Origin: Rhodohalobacter sp. 614A
GTDB taxonomy: Bacteria; Bacteroidota; Rhodothermia; Balneolales; Balneolaceae
Assembly (NCBI RefSeq): GCF_021462415.1
Contig: NZ_JAKEDS010000003.1
Location: 62,001 to 126,000, forward strand
Length of the DNA stretch: 64,000 bases
Direction: 5' to 3'
This document shows, one piece after another, positions 1 to 7,983 of this stretch. Numbering within the stretch: position 1 is the stretch's first letter; the number at the start of each line of letters is the position of its first letter. The translations under genes were made by a program, and so were the position numbers. The notes beneath the pieces were generated by a model, which searched no databases, was not told the DNA's origin, and worked only from the letters and a program-made list of their open reading frames with translations.

Positions 1-1
1 A

Positions 2-1666
2 TTGACCCTGGTGTCCCTTCCGGAATTCGGCACTCTCACCTTGGGCGATAACCCGGTTACCCAAGGGCAGGTGGTCAATGACGTACAGGTGGAACAGGAC
101 GGGCTTACCTACTCCCCATTAGAAACCGATCCCACCAAATATGGCTATAATTACGATAGCTTTACCTACCGCGCCGGTATTAATCAGCGGACGGTGAACA
201 TTGATTTGCCAGCCAAACAATTAGATATTGAACAGGAAGGCTGGCACTTTTTAACCAGCCCCGGCGAGCAGACCGTTGGCGCGTTCCTTTCGCCGGTGTG
301 GACACAGGGTTTCCCGGGTAGTGATTGGCCGACGGACAGCAACTCAAACGTGTATTTTTTTAACCAGGAAGCCTTCGAATGGGTAGTGCCTACCTCGGCT
401 GGACAGTCGATCAGCCAGGGCCAGACGGTGCTGGTGTATATTTACACTGACGACCAGAAAGGCAGTACCAGCTTCCCAAAATCGTTGAGTGATGAGGGCC
501 CGTGGAATCCACTGGACGGGAGTTTCAGCTTTGACGGACAGCTGGATTATGATATAAACCAAGACGAGCTGGGTAACAGCTATTATTTGATTGCCAACCC
601 GCATCCTGTAGCTATTGACGTATGCCAGATGATCGATGAAGCCACCAACCTGGCCGGCAGCATTACTGTGTGGGATCAAACCGAGAATGATAATAACGGC
701 GGGTATATAAGCCGTAGCTGTGCCGTTGATGCGCCGGTGTATGTGACCCCGTTTGCTGGTTTCTGGGTACGTACGACCGATGCCTCCCCACAGCTTGGAA
801 TCAGTACAGAGAGCTATGTAAGCTATGACGACTTGTTTGGCACAGCCCCAAAAGTCAATAATACACCTGCTGAAGCGATGCCTGAATTGCTGAGCCTGCA
901 GGTAGAGTATGACAGAACGCCTGGCTATAGCGGCAGAACCCGGGTGCTGTTCCATCAGGATGCTGACGAGAAGCTGGATGATCTGGATGCACCGAAGCTG
1001 AGTTCGACGGGCCTTGCGAGCCGCTATACCGAACTGGCAGCATATGACAGGCATGGGCGTCCGCATGCGCTGCTATCACTTCCGGAACACCCCGGAGAGC
1101 AGAGAGTGATTCCGGTGGGGTTTGCCACCACCGAGAGCGGAGCATACACGTTTTCATGGACCCTGCCGGAGAATGGCTACAATTATTACTTGCGCGACAG
1201 TAAAACCGGCGAGATTGTAGAGCTAAACCCCGGCGGGGAGTACCACTTTGAGAGCCTGGCCACGGTAGCGGCTAAAACTGCTAAAGAGGATCTACGCCCA
1301 CAGAACCCGGTACAAAAAGCAACCGGAGAACAACCGTCGCGCTTTGAACTGGTGATCAGCAGCGGACAAATTAAGGATGATATTGCAAATGGAGAGCTGC
1401 CGGGCAACCTGGCGCTGCAGCAGAACTACCCGAATCCATTTAACCCGACCACGCAGATTAGCTACAACCTTCCGCAGGCGAATCACGTAAGTCTGGCGGT
1501 GTACAATATAGCGGGCCGGCAGGTAGCCGAGCTGGTGAGCGATCAGATGAGTGCGGGCATCCATACGGTGAGCTTCGATGCGAGTGAGCTGTCGAGCGGA
1601 GTGTATATGTATCGACTGCGGGCCGGCGGGCAGATACTCACACGCAAGCTTACGGTTATTAAGTAG
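2..1666 (+). CDS. T9SS type A sorting domain protein (5'-truncated)
   Basis: The reading frame is open to the window edge, so this is the C-terminal part (at least 554 residues) of a larger secreted protein. The body is rich in Gly, Asn, Tyr and Asp and looks like extracellular beta structure; I recognise no catalytic motif. The last ~80 residues are a type IX secretion C-terminal domain: NYPNPFNPTTQISY, then VYNIAGRQVAELV, then LSSGVYMYRLRAGG and a basic end (LTRKLTVIK). Such tails are read by the T9SS translocon and removed on export or anchoring. Base composition is visibly more GC-rich than the genes that follow. Function of the cargo is unknown; a large surface or repeat protein is likely. 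Confidence 0.85.
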   Translation: MTLVSLPEFGTLTLGDNPVTQGQVVNDVQVEQDGLTYSPLETDPTKYGYNYDSFTYRAGINQRTVNIDLPAKQLDIEQEGWHFLTSPGEQTVGAFLSPVWTQGFPGSDWPTDSNSNVYFFNQEAFEWVVPTSAGQSISQGQTVLVYIYTDDQKGSTSFPKSLSDEGPWNPLDGSFSFDGQLDYDINQDELGNSYYLIANPHPVAIDVCQMIDEATNLAGSITVWDQTENDNNGGYISRSCAVDAPVYVTPFAGFWVRTTDASPQLGISTESYVSYDDLFGTAPKVNNTPAEAMPELLSLQVEYDRTPGYSGRTRVLFHQDADEKLDDLDAPKLSSTGLASRYTELAAYDRHGRPHALLSLPEHPGEQRVIPVGFATTESGAYTFSWTLPENGYNYYLRDSKTGEIVELNPGGEYHFESLATVAAKTAKEDLRPQNPVQKATGEQPSRFELVISSGQIKDDIANGELPGNLALQQNYPNPFNPTTQISYNLPQANHVSLAVYNIAGRQVAELVSDQMSAGIHTVSFDASELSSGVYMYRLRAGGQILTRKLTVIK

Positions 1667-1855
1667 AATAAAGAATAAATCGAGTGGTCTAAAACAGTGA
1701 GTAAAACCATCCATTAAAAAAATAAGCGGTCCGTGATTCGGAACATCTTCTCATCGTCGAATTTTGATATCTGTATGATTATGCAAACATACTTCGCCCG
1801 CAATACTCGGGCCCGGCTTTCTGGCTTTTAACTCTCGATTCCTTATTTAACAAAT

Positions 1856-1899
1856 CCACATACATTTGAGTGTAACTTATGCGCAATGTCGTTATGTGG
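1856..1899. repeat. Imperfect inverted repeat ending in GTTATGTGG
   Basis: CCACATA (1856-1862) pairs exactly with TATGTGG (1893-1899), and ACATT (1862-1866) with AATGT (1885-1889), leaving a short bulge. The octamer GTTATGTG (1891-1898) recurs at 2994-3001. A second small hairpin, GCCCG/CGGGC (1796-1800/1808-1812), lies upstream and may help terminate the T9SS gene. The rest of 1667-1925 shows nothing coding. Confidence 0.4.
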
Positions 1900-1925
1900 C
1901 AATTGCTCTAACTGATTAATTTGTT

Positions 1926-2300
1926 ATGAGAAAACAATACTATTTTCGTCCATCTCAAAATGGATTCTATGCTTGGGATGTAGATCGACTCATAAACTTG
2001 ACAAAAAACTCAGAAGTTAAACAGATTCGTTTGGATTTAATTCGAGAAATTGATGAGAATCACTGGTTTCATCATGGTAACGAGCCCACTTGCCGATCAA
2101 TATATAAACATGCTATTCTAATCCGGGAAGCTGATTTAAATTATCCGATCATACTCGCCGAAGATGGCCGTGTGATGGATGGAATGCATAGAGTTGGCAA
2201 GGCTTATATCCTGGGATGGGATACTATAGATGCCGTACAATTCAAGAAAAATCCTGAACCTGACTATACCGATGTGTACCCGGATGAACTCGAATACTAA
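1926..2300 (+). CDS. Small ParB/sulfiredoxin-fold-like protein
   Basis: A 124-residue soluble protein. The C-terminal half carries YPIILAEDGRVMDGMHRVGKA, in pieces: a strand, then DGRVMDGMHR and a helix with Gly-Lys-Ala. This resembles the ParB N-terminal/sulfiredoxin core, in which an (I/V)xDGxHR-type loop binds nucleotide. The N-terminal half (NLTKNSEVKQIRL) would supply the first strands. No DNA-binding HTH of true ParB is present, so a chromosome-partition role is unlikely. It sits alone between two dyad elements and is AT-richer than the gene before it. Similar stand-alone proteins are usually annotated hypothetical; the fold assignment is an inference from one motif. Confidence 0.6.
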   Translation: MRKQYYFRPSQNGFYAWDVDRLINLTKNSEVKQIRLDLIREIDENHWFHHGNEPTCRSIYKHAILIREADLNYPIILAEDGRVMDGMHRVGKAYILGWDTIDAVQFKKNPEPDYTDVYPDELEY

Positions 2301-2378
2301 CTTGTCACCTAACCACCACTTCACGATCATTTTAAAATGACAGTAACAACTATCGACAACATTAAAGAATAGACTTCA

Positions 2379-2930
2379 ATGAGAAAACTGATTGCAGCAA
2401 TCAATATGACACTTGACGGAGTTTGTGACCATACGGCAGGACTGCCAGATGAAGAAATACACCAACACTATGAAGAACTTTTAGGCGAGGCAGATGCGAT
2501 TTTATATGGCAGAATAACGTATCAACTTATGGAGTTTTGGCGGACACTGTTAGAAAATCCTTCAGAAGAAAAATCGATGAATGACTTTGCTATAGCCATA
2601 GACAAAATTCCAAAAATCGTTTTTTCTCATACATTGAATCATGTTGAATGGAATAGTGCAACCGTTGCAAAGCGTTCCTTAGAGGAAGAGATTTTAGAAC
2701 TTAAGCAACAATCAGGTAGAGACATTCTTGTTGGCAGCCGGAGTTTAATTATACAGCTAATGAAACTTAATTTGATTGATGAATATCAACTTTGTATTCA
2801 CCCGGTTGTTGCAGGGAGCGGGTTGCCATTGTTTGAAAATATCGAAGCCAGAACGATTCTTACATTCATCAAGACAAAAACGTTTCGTGGCGGTGCCGTA
2901 CTGATCTATTATAAACCGATACAACAATGA
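2379..2930 (+). CDS. Dihydrofolate reductase-fold (RibD C-terminal) family protein
   Basis: A 183-residue protein of the RibD_C/DHFR-like family. It opens with MRKLIAAINMTLDGV, the usual first strand and Ser/Thr-Leu-Asp-Gly loop, followed by DAILYGRITYQLM (NADPH-binding strand and helix), GRDILVGSRSLI, and the C-terminal IHPVVAGSGLPLF, typical of stand-alone members. These bind NADPH; substrates of the stand-alone group are mostly unknown and need not be folate or riboflavin intermediates. Length matches the family. It precedes an ArsR/SRPBCC pair, an association common in Bacteria, and a second decayed copy of the same family lies after that pair (3994-4113). Confidence 0.85.
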   Translation: MRKLIAAINMTLDGVCDHTAGLPDEEIHQHYEELLGEADAILYGRITYQLMEFWRTLLENPSEEKSMNDFAIAIDKIPKIVFSHTLNHVEWNSATVAKRSLEEEILELKQQSGRDILVGSRSLIIQLMKLNLIDEYQLCIHPVVAGSGLPLFENIEARTILTFIKTKTFRGGAVLIYYKPIQQ

Positions 2931-2996
2931 CCTGCTAAGTTGATTTTTACACTTCAAGAAAAAGTGCCTGAAAGTCAATTCACACGAGAGATTGTT
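2923..2996. repeat. Nested dyad (three stacked inverted repeats) at a gene end
   Basis: Three inverted repeats sit inside each other: AACAAT (2923-2928)/ATTGTT (2991-2996), AGTTGA (2938-2943)/TCAATT (2975-2980, one G-U pair), and CACTT (2950-2954)/AAGTG (2962-2966). The first arm overlaps the stop codon of the DHFR-like gene and the element ends in GTTATGTG. The layout (outer R-like arms with AAC/GTT, inner L-like arms, ~10-nt spacers) recalls an integron attC site, but consensus R boxes are not met. It could also be a weak terminator. Confidence 0.4.
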
Positions 2997-3093
2997 ATGT
3001 GACTTTTCAAATAACTCATTCTGAGAGCCTCCTCTCCTTTCCTGACTCTCTTAGTTAATCTATCAGACCAAAATAATTTCAAAAAGTAATTGC

Positions 3094-3137
3094 GTAAGTA
3101 TTTACTTACCTATATATTTACGTAAGCATTTACTTAC
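3094..3137. promoter_or_regulatory. Paired 16-bp palindromic operators for the ArsR gene
   Basis: GTAAGTATTTACTTAC (3094-3109) is a perfect 7+2+7 palindrome, and GTAAGCATTTACTTAC (3122-3137) is the same word with one change. Their start-to-start spacing is 28 bp, and the second ends 12 bp before the ArsR start codon at 3150. The arrangement is typical of ArsR/SdpR-type autorepression. Confidence 0.75.
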
Positions 3138-3149
3138 ACAAAAGATTGT

Positions 3150-3476
3150 ATGGAAAAACGCAGAGATGTATTTCAGGCTATAGCAGATCCAACCCGGCGG
3201 GATATTCTGTGCCTTATTGCTGAAGAACCGCTAAACCTGAATTCGATTGCTGAAAATTTTGAAATGAGCCGACCGGCAATTTCGCAGCATATCAAAATAT
3301 TGGATGAAAGCGGACTTATCATCATCCGAAAAAAAGGAAGACAACGGTTTTGTCATATTCGTCCACAGAAAATAAAAGAGGTAGACAAATGGCTGGAACA
3401 ATTCAGACAGCTTTGGGAAGACCGTTTCAATCAACTTGACAATGTATTATCAACAATAAAAAAGAAGGAAAAATGA
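3150..3476 (+). CDS. ArsR/SmtB-family winged-helix regulator
   Basis: A 108-residue ArsR-family repressor: AIADPTRRDILCLI begins the family core, LNLNSIAENFEMSRPAISQHIKIL is split between the support and recognition helices (SRPAISQH), and IRKKGRQRFCHI forms the beta wing. No Cys-based metal site (ELCVCDL-like) is present, so this belongs to the metal-independent SdpR/SRPBCC-linked branch. The gene overlaps the next by 4 bp (ATGA), showing translational coupling. Two near-identical palindromes directly upstream are the likely self-operator. In the many genomes with this pair, the regulator controls the linked SRPBCC gene. Confidence 0.92.
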   Translation: MEKRRDVFQAIADPTRRDILCLIAEEPLNLNSIAENFEMSRPAISQHIKILDESGLIIIRKKGRQRFCHIRPQKIKEVDKWLEQFRQLWEDRFNQLDNVLSTIKKKEK

Positions 3477-3970
3477 ACATGAATCCACAATTCGACTTCC
3501 TTGTAAACAAGGAAACAAACACGATCACCGTAAAAAGAGAATTTGACGCTCCGCAATCGGATGTTTGGGCTGCATGGACCGACCCCGAACTTCTGGACCA
3601 ATGGTGGGCTCCAAAACCATGGAAATCCGTGACCAAATCCATGGATTTCAGTGAAGGCGGAAGACGTTTATACGCAATGGTTGGGCCAAACGGAGAAGAA
3701 CATTGGGCTTTTTCTGATTATACATCCATCAACCCAAAAGATAATTTCTCCTACAGTGATGGCTTTTGTGACAGTAATGGAAACAGAACGGAATCCCTTC
3801 CTGACTCTGATTGGATCGTTAATTTCAGCGAATCTGATGGAATTACTACGGTGTATGTCGAGATCAAGCATAAATCCCTTGAAGACCTCGAAAAAATCAT
3901 AGAAATGGGCTTTAAAGAAGGCTTTAGCGCTTGTTTGGATCAATTAACTCTGATTTTTTCTAATAAATAG
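3473..3970 (+). CDS. SRPBCC (AHSA1-like) domain protein
   Basis: A 165-residue START-like protein. VKREFDAPQSDVWAAWTDPE followed by LLDQWWAPKPW is the hallmark opening of the Aha1/CalC branch, and DWIVNFSESDGITTVYV then EMGFKEGFSACLDQL give the last strands and the long C-terminal helix. These proteins form a deep hydrophobic cavity for a ligand; the ligand is unknown here. The start codon overlaps the ArsR stop, so both are made from one transcript. It is cytosolic. A DHFR-like remnant follows, suggesting that the ancestral operon was ArsR-SRPBCC-DHFR. Confidence 0.9.
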   Translation: MNMNPQFDFLVNKETNTITVKREFDAPQSDVWAAWTDPELLDQWWAPKPWKSVTKSMDFSEGGRRLYAMVGPNGEEHWAFSDYTSINPKDNFSYSDGFCDSNGNRTESLPDSDWIVNFSESDGITTVYVEIKHKSLEDLEKIIEMGFKEGFSACLDQLTLIFSNK

Positions 3971-3993
3971 TACCCAGTTCATGAGAAGATTAA

Positions 3994-4113
3994 AATTACA
4001 TTGGAAAAGGTGAATCTGCTTTCTCGATGTTGGAACAATGGCAGCCGCTAAAGTTGATTCGATCAATCACCTGCAAAAGCGGGATTATCATCCTTCATTA
4101 TGAAAAAGGATAA
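3994..4113 (+). pseudogene. 3' remnant of a DHFR/RibD_C-family gene
   Basis: One frame from 3994 to the stop at 4111-4113 reads NYIGKGESAFSMLEQW, then QPLKLIRSITCKSGIIILHY and EKG. This matches the C-terminus of stand-alone RibD_C proteins (GKG-x-x-LF ... L-K-L ... SGxxxLxY) and parallels the intact copy at 2379-2930 (GSGLPLF ... RGGAVLIYY). The frame closes with a stop at 3991-3993 and no start or N-terminal domain remains. It lies right behind the ArsR/SRPBCC pair. Confidence 0.6.
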
Positions 4114-4139
4114 AATATTCAGGTTAGAATAATCAGCAA

Positions 4140-4883
4140 ATGGAATTCAATCCAAACAACAATATTGTCAAGCTCTGTCTTAAGGGGATGGAACTGGAAG
4201 ATAAGGGCGAACCCAAAGAAGCGGTCAAATGTTTTCTCCAGGCCTGGAACGAAACATTGAACGATTTTGAAAAGTTTATTGCAGCTCATTGTGTGTCACG
4301 GCATCAAACCAATGTTCATGATAAATTAAAATGGCTGGAAACAACTCTGATGCATGCATTAAAGCTAAATGATGATACTGTTGCGAGTGCTTTCCCTTCT
4401 CTCTACTTAAAGATTGCCAAATGCTATGAAGATTTAGGTGGACCTGCCAAGGCAAAAAAGAATCATGAATTGGCAACTTCGTACAAGAATAAACCTTCTG
4501 ACAAAGGTCCCTTCTATCACGGGACGAAAGCAGATTTACAGGTCGGGGATTTGCTGATTGCTGGTAACCAATCAAATTACAAATCTGAACTCAAAATGAA
4601 TCACATCTATTTCACCGCCCTTGTCAATGGAGCGGGACTTGCAGCAGCATTGGCTAAAGGTGAGGGCTCTGAACGGGTTTATATTGTTGAACCAACCGGG
4701 AGTTTTGAAAATGACCCAAATGTTACGGATAAAAAATTCCCTGGAAATCCGACACGTTCCTATCGCTCCCGGTCACCTCTAAAAATTGTCGGTGAAGTAA
4801 CCGAGTGGATGAAACAAACACCGGAGCAAATCCAAAAATGGCGCGAAAAATTGGCTAATAATAACGGAGAGGTTATTAATTAA
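4140..4883 (+). CDS. arr: TPR-Arr fusion: rifampin ADP-ribosyltransferase
   Basis: Two-part protein of 247 residues. Residues ~1-115 are helical, with TPR-like motifs (GEPKEAVKCFLQAW; LYLKIAKCYEDLGGPAKAKK). Residues ~122-240 are a complete Arr domain: GPFYHGTKADLQVGDLL, then NHIYFTALVNGA, RVYIVEPTGSFENDP, DKKFPGNPTRSYRSRSPL and VGEVTEW. Arr transfers ADP-ribose from NAD+ to the C23 hydroxyl of rifamycins, inactivating them; the HGT histidine (H127) and the TDKKFPGNPTRSYRS segment are conserved. Classical Arr is about 140 residues and lacks the N-terminal part. It is a single gene, convergent with the SDR gene that follows. Confidence 0.88.
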   Translation: MEFNPNNNIVKLCLKGMELEDKGEPKEAVKCFLQAWNETLNDFEKFIAAHCVSRHQTNVHDKLKWLETTLMHALKLNDDTVASAFPSLYLKIAKCYEDLGGPAKAKKNHELATSYKNKPSDKGPFYHGTKADLQVGDLLIAGNQSNYKSELKMNHIYFTALVNGAGLAAALAKGEGSERVYIVEPTGSFENDPNVTDKKFPGNPTRSYRSRSPLKIVGEVTEWMKQTPEQIQKWREKLANNNGEVIN

Positions 4884-4934
4884 ACACATTTTTCATTGGT
4901 TTCTGTCACAACTATGCTTCACCTTTTTTAACAT

Positions 4935-5690
4935 TTACAACATAAAGCCACCTGAAACTTCAATGTCCTGTGCAGTAACCCAGCTAAAATCATCAGACAA
5001 TAAGTTTACAATTACCTTGCCAATATCATCCGGGTTGGCAATTCTTCCAAGTGCCGTTTGATCTGCCAAAGGTTTGATGTATTCGGGGTGTTTGTCAAAT
5101 ACTCCATCGCCGAAATTACTGTGAACCGGGCCCGGAGAAACGGCATTCACACGGATTTGTCGCGGCGCCAACTCCTTCGCCAAATAACGTGTCCAGGTTG
5201 ACAGAGCTGCCTTTAAAGAACCATAAACTGAATAGCCCGGAGGAGTGAGCGACGCTGAATTGCTTGATGTATTTACAATCCGTCCGCCATCTTCCATTAG
5301 TTGGATAAGCTGTTGAGTTAAAAAAACGGGTCCTTTAAAGTTTGTATTGAGTATCAAATCGAAATAGTCTTCAGTCATCTCCGGAAACATCATTCCACCG
5401 CCAATGCCTCCATTATTCACTAAATAATCAAAACTGTTTCTCTGAAAAACCTCATGGAGACTCTCCCTTATTTGCTGTGTAAAATCGTCAAAGGTTGATT
5501 TTTGACTCAGATCTAATTTTAGTCCTATGGCCCTGACTCCATTGTTTTGTTCAATTTGCCGAACCACATCATCTGCACTTTCTTTATGGGAATGATAGGT
5601 TAGGATGACACTAACCCCGCGTTTTCCCAGTTCAAGGGCTGTGCTTTTTCCGATTCCGTTACTTCCGCCTGTTATGATTGCTATTTTCAT
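4935..5690 (-). CDS. SDR family oxidoreductase
   Basis: A 251-residue classical short-chain dehydrogenase/reductase. TGGSNGIG near the N-terminus is the dinucleotide-binding glycine motif, VNNGGIGGG the NNAG-like strand, and VNTSSNSAS plus YSVYGSLKAAL supply the catalytic Ser, Tyr and Lys. AVSPGPVHSNFGDG is the usual post-catalytic loop. The C-terminus ends in the standard substrate strand (DIEVSGGFML). The substrate cannot be read. It is transcribed divergently from an AraC-type regulator at 5862, separated by 171 bp, so that regulator probably controls it. Confidence 0.9.
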   Translation of the reverse strand: MKIAIITGGSNGIGKSTALELGKRGVSVILTYHSHKESADDVVRQIEQNNGVRAIGLKLDLSQKSTFDDFTQQIRESLHEVFQRNSFDYLVNNGGIGGGMMFPEMTEDYFDLILNTNFKGPVFLTQQLIQLMEDGGRIVNTSSNSASLTPPGYSVYGSLKAALSTWTRYLAKELAPRQIRVNAVSPGPVHSNFGDGVFDKHPEYIKPLADQTALGRIANPDDIGKVIVNLLSDDFSWVTAQDIEVSGGFML

Positions 5691-5861
5691 TGGTTTCTCC
5701 TATTGTGATTTAAATAAAAAAAGTATAGGATATTTCTGTCCGCACGGAAAGATCTGATCATACCGATTTATTGCCTAATCCTACCTGTCTAAAAACACAA
5801 TGCACCTTTTCCTTACACTACTCAATCAGAATAAACCTAAAAATAGCATGAGGTATTCTGT

Positions 5862-6761
5862 ATGATAAAGGAAGCAATTAGTGAAATCGCTCAGTTGACA
5901 AGTAACGCCGGCACGGATCCTACAAAAACCGAGTTGCCGGGAGTATGGATAATAAAGGGTGAAGTTCCTCAACATCAACTTGCGGCAATCTATGAACCGA
6001 TGATTGGATTTGTAGTTCAGGGAAGCAAAACAATTACCATTGGTGATCAGGTGATTTACGCGAAAGCTCCCTCCTATTTTGTTGTGCCCCTCGAAATTCC
6101 GGTAACGGGGCGAGTACATCAGGGATCTGAGGGACTACCATATTTATCAGTAGGCCTTTCTTTGAATCTATACAGATTAATGGATTTACTGAATGACATT
6201 TCTGATGGCCTTCCTGAATCAAATAGCTCTGACAAATTTATGGCTTGTGATGCTACACCAGAGTTTATTGATGCATGGCTCCGGTTACTGCGCCTTCTGA
6301 AAAACCCGGAGGATATTCCTGCACTCGCTCCTGCGTATGAAAGGGAAATCCTCTATCGGGTACTTCTTGGTCCCCAAGGTTGGCGTCTCAAACAGCTCTG
6401 CCATACTGATGGTGACATCCCGAATGTTCATCAATCTGTAAAATGGCTACGGGAAAGTTATACAGAACCCATCGAAGTAAAACAAATGGCAGACAAAGCC
6501 GGAATGGGTGTAACTACATTTCACCGAAAATTCAAACAAATGACAGGCTTGAGCCCCATTCAATTTCAAAAAGAATTAAGATTATTGGAGGCAAGAAAGC
6601 TTTTAGTATATCAAGGGTATACCGTTGGGAATGCAGCGTATGAAGTGGGATACAACAGTCCATCTCAATTTAATCGGGAATATTCCAGGTTTTTTGGTGC
6701 ATCCCCTGCGAAAGATGCTTCTGATCTGAAGGAGCTGGAGAATCAGACGAATGGTGTTTGA
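5862..6761 (+). CDS. AraC-family regulator with AraC_N cupin domain
   Basis: A 299-residue regulator. The N-terminal half (VPQHQLAAIYEPMIGFVVQG; VTGRVHQGSEGLPYLSVGL) is the AraC_N (PF06719-type) ligand/dimer domain. The C-terminal ~100 residues form two HTH motifs: EVKQMADKAGMGVTTFHRKF and VGNAAYEVGYNSPSQFNREY, with the FFGASPAKDA tail. Members with this layout, such as YqhC, typically activate an adjacent oxidoreductase gene in response to reactive aldehydes. Here an SDR gene is divergent, so this is the natural target (inference). A small GC-rich dyad (CCGCACGG, near 5737) lies between them. Confidence 0.9.
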   Translation: MIKEAISEIAQLTSNAGTDPTKTELPGVWIIKGEVPQHQLAAIYEPMIGFVVQGSKTITIGDQVIYAKAPSYFVVPLEIPVTGRVHQGSEGLPYLSVGLSLNLYRLMDLLNDISDGLPESNSSDKFMACDATPEFIDAWLRLLRLLKNPEDIPALAPAYEREILYRVLLGPQGWRLKQLCHTDGDIPNVHQSVKWLRESYTEPIEVKQMADKAGMGVTTFHRKFKQMTGLSPIQFQKELRLLEARKLLVYQGYTVGNAAYEVGYNSPSQFNREYSRFFGASPAKDASDLKELENQTNGV

Positions 6762-6915
6762 TGTCTTTTAAATTGCTCATCTTTTCATGCTATCCTCCGG
6801 GTGAATCCATTTACTCTGTATTTGATTGAAGAAGACCTTATTTCTTCTGCTCAACAAAATTCATTACAAAATTATATTTTATCGGAAGACCTAACTTTCA
6901 TCCAAAAAAAATACA

Positions 6916-7980
6916 GTGATTTTGAGAAAACTTCCTCTCTTCAGCATCGTCTTTGTACTCTTTATTTCCTGTTCACAAGTTGAGCCCGAATCACAAAAAA
7001 TCCAAGCGGGAAACCCTGTGATTGAAGGCTGGTATGCCGATCCCGAAGGTATCATTTTTGATAACGAATACTGGATTTTCCCCACCTATTCCGATCATTA
7101 CGGAAAACCGGATACTTCTTCCGTATTTACAGAAAGACAGCTTGAGGCCCGTTCGAAAGCCATCAACGAGCAATACCTGATCCAAACTTTCTTTGATGCT
7201 TTCTCATCCAAAGACCTGGTCAATTGGGAAAAGCATTCGCACGTGCTGGACATAAAAGATGTGAAATGGGCGTCTTACTCGATGTGGGCACCATCTATAA
7301 TCCAAGCAAACGATCAGTATTATCTGTTCTTTTCAGCCAATGATATTCAGAGTAATGAAGAATACGGAGGTATCGGGATAGCCGTAGCCGATCAGCCGGA
7401 AGGCCCGTACAAAGATGCTCTGGGCGAGCCTTTGATCAATGAATTTCATAATGGAGCCCAACCTATTGATCAGTTTGTTTTTAAAGATGATGACGGTCAG
7501 TTTTATATGTTTTATGGCGGCTGGCGCCATTGCAATGTGGTAAAACTGAGTGATGACCTGCTCAGCCTGGAACCGTTTGAAGACGGAGAATACTACAAGG
7601 AAATCACTCCGGATAGTTATGTAGAAGGCCCTTTTGTATTCAAAAAAAACGGCAAATATTATTTCATGTGGTCAGAAGGCGGCTGGATGGGGCCGGATTA
7701 CAGCGTTGCTTATGCCATCGGGGACTCCCCAACCGGTCCATTTGAGCGAATCGGAAAAGTCCTGGAACAGGATTCCACCGTTGCAAGAGGTGCCGGCCAT
7801 CACTCCGTCATCATCACCCCGGATAAAGATTACTATATGGTGTACCATCGCCGGCCTCTTGATACGGATGATCCTCACCACCGGGTGGTCAGCATTGACC
7901 GAATGTACTTTGACGAAAATGGTTTCATCCAACCGATTGAGATGACATTCGATGGCGTAGAAGCGAACCCCTTGGATTAG
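6916..7980 (+). CDS. GH43 family glycoside hydrolase, lipoprotein
   Basis: A 354-residue enzyme starting at GTG. The N-terminus has a hydrophobic stretch ending LFISCS, a lipobox, so it should be lipid-anchored. The five-bladed propeller acids of GH43 are visible: D42 in GWYADPEGI (general base), D185 in PIDQFVF (pKa modulator) and E237 in SYVEGPFVF (general acid). SKDLVNWEKH and the late H-rich GAGHHSVI support the family. GH43 enzymes cleave arabinose- or xylose-containing glycans; the exact substrate is not readable. It stands outside any visible polysaccharide locus. The next gene starts 3 bp after its stop, but is functionally unrelated. Confidence 0.9.
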   Translation: MILRKLPLFSIVFVLFISCSQVEPESQKIQAGNPVIEGWYADPEGIIFDNEYWIFPTYSDHYGKPDTSSVFTERQLEARSKAINEQYLIQTFFDAFSSKDLVNWEKHSHVLDIKDVKWASYSMWAPSIIQANDQYYLFFSANDIQSNEEYGGIGIAVADQPEGPYKDALGEPLINEFHNGAQPIDQFVFKDDDGQFYMFYGGWRHCNVVKLSDDLLSLEPFEDGEYYKEITPDSYVEGPFVFKKNGKYYFMWSEGGWMGPDYSVAYAIGDSPTGPFERIGKVLEQDSTVARGAGHHSVIITPDKDYYMVYHRRPLDTDDPHHRVVSIDRMYFDENGFIQPIEMTFDGVEANPLD

Positions 7981-7983
7981 TTC

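Noticed and set aside
344-1066. Long minus-strand open frame opposite the T9SS gene
   Set aside because: It lacks any family pattern and lies fully opposite a gene with a clear C-terminal sorting domain; it is a shadow in GC-richer DNA.
6801-6983. 60-codon frame before and across the GH43 start
   Set aside because: No ribosome site, no similarity, and it overlaps the GH43 signal peptide in another frame.
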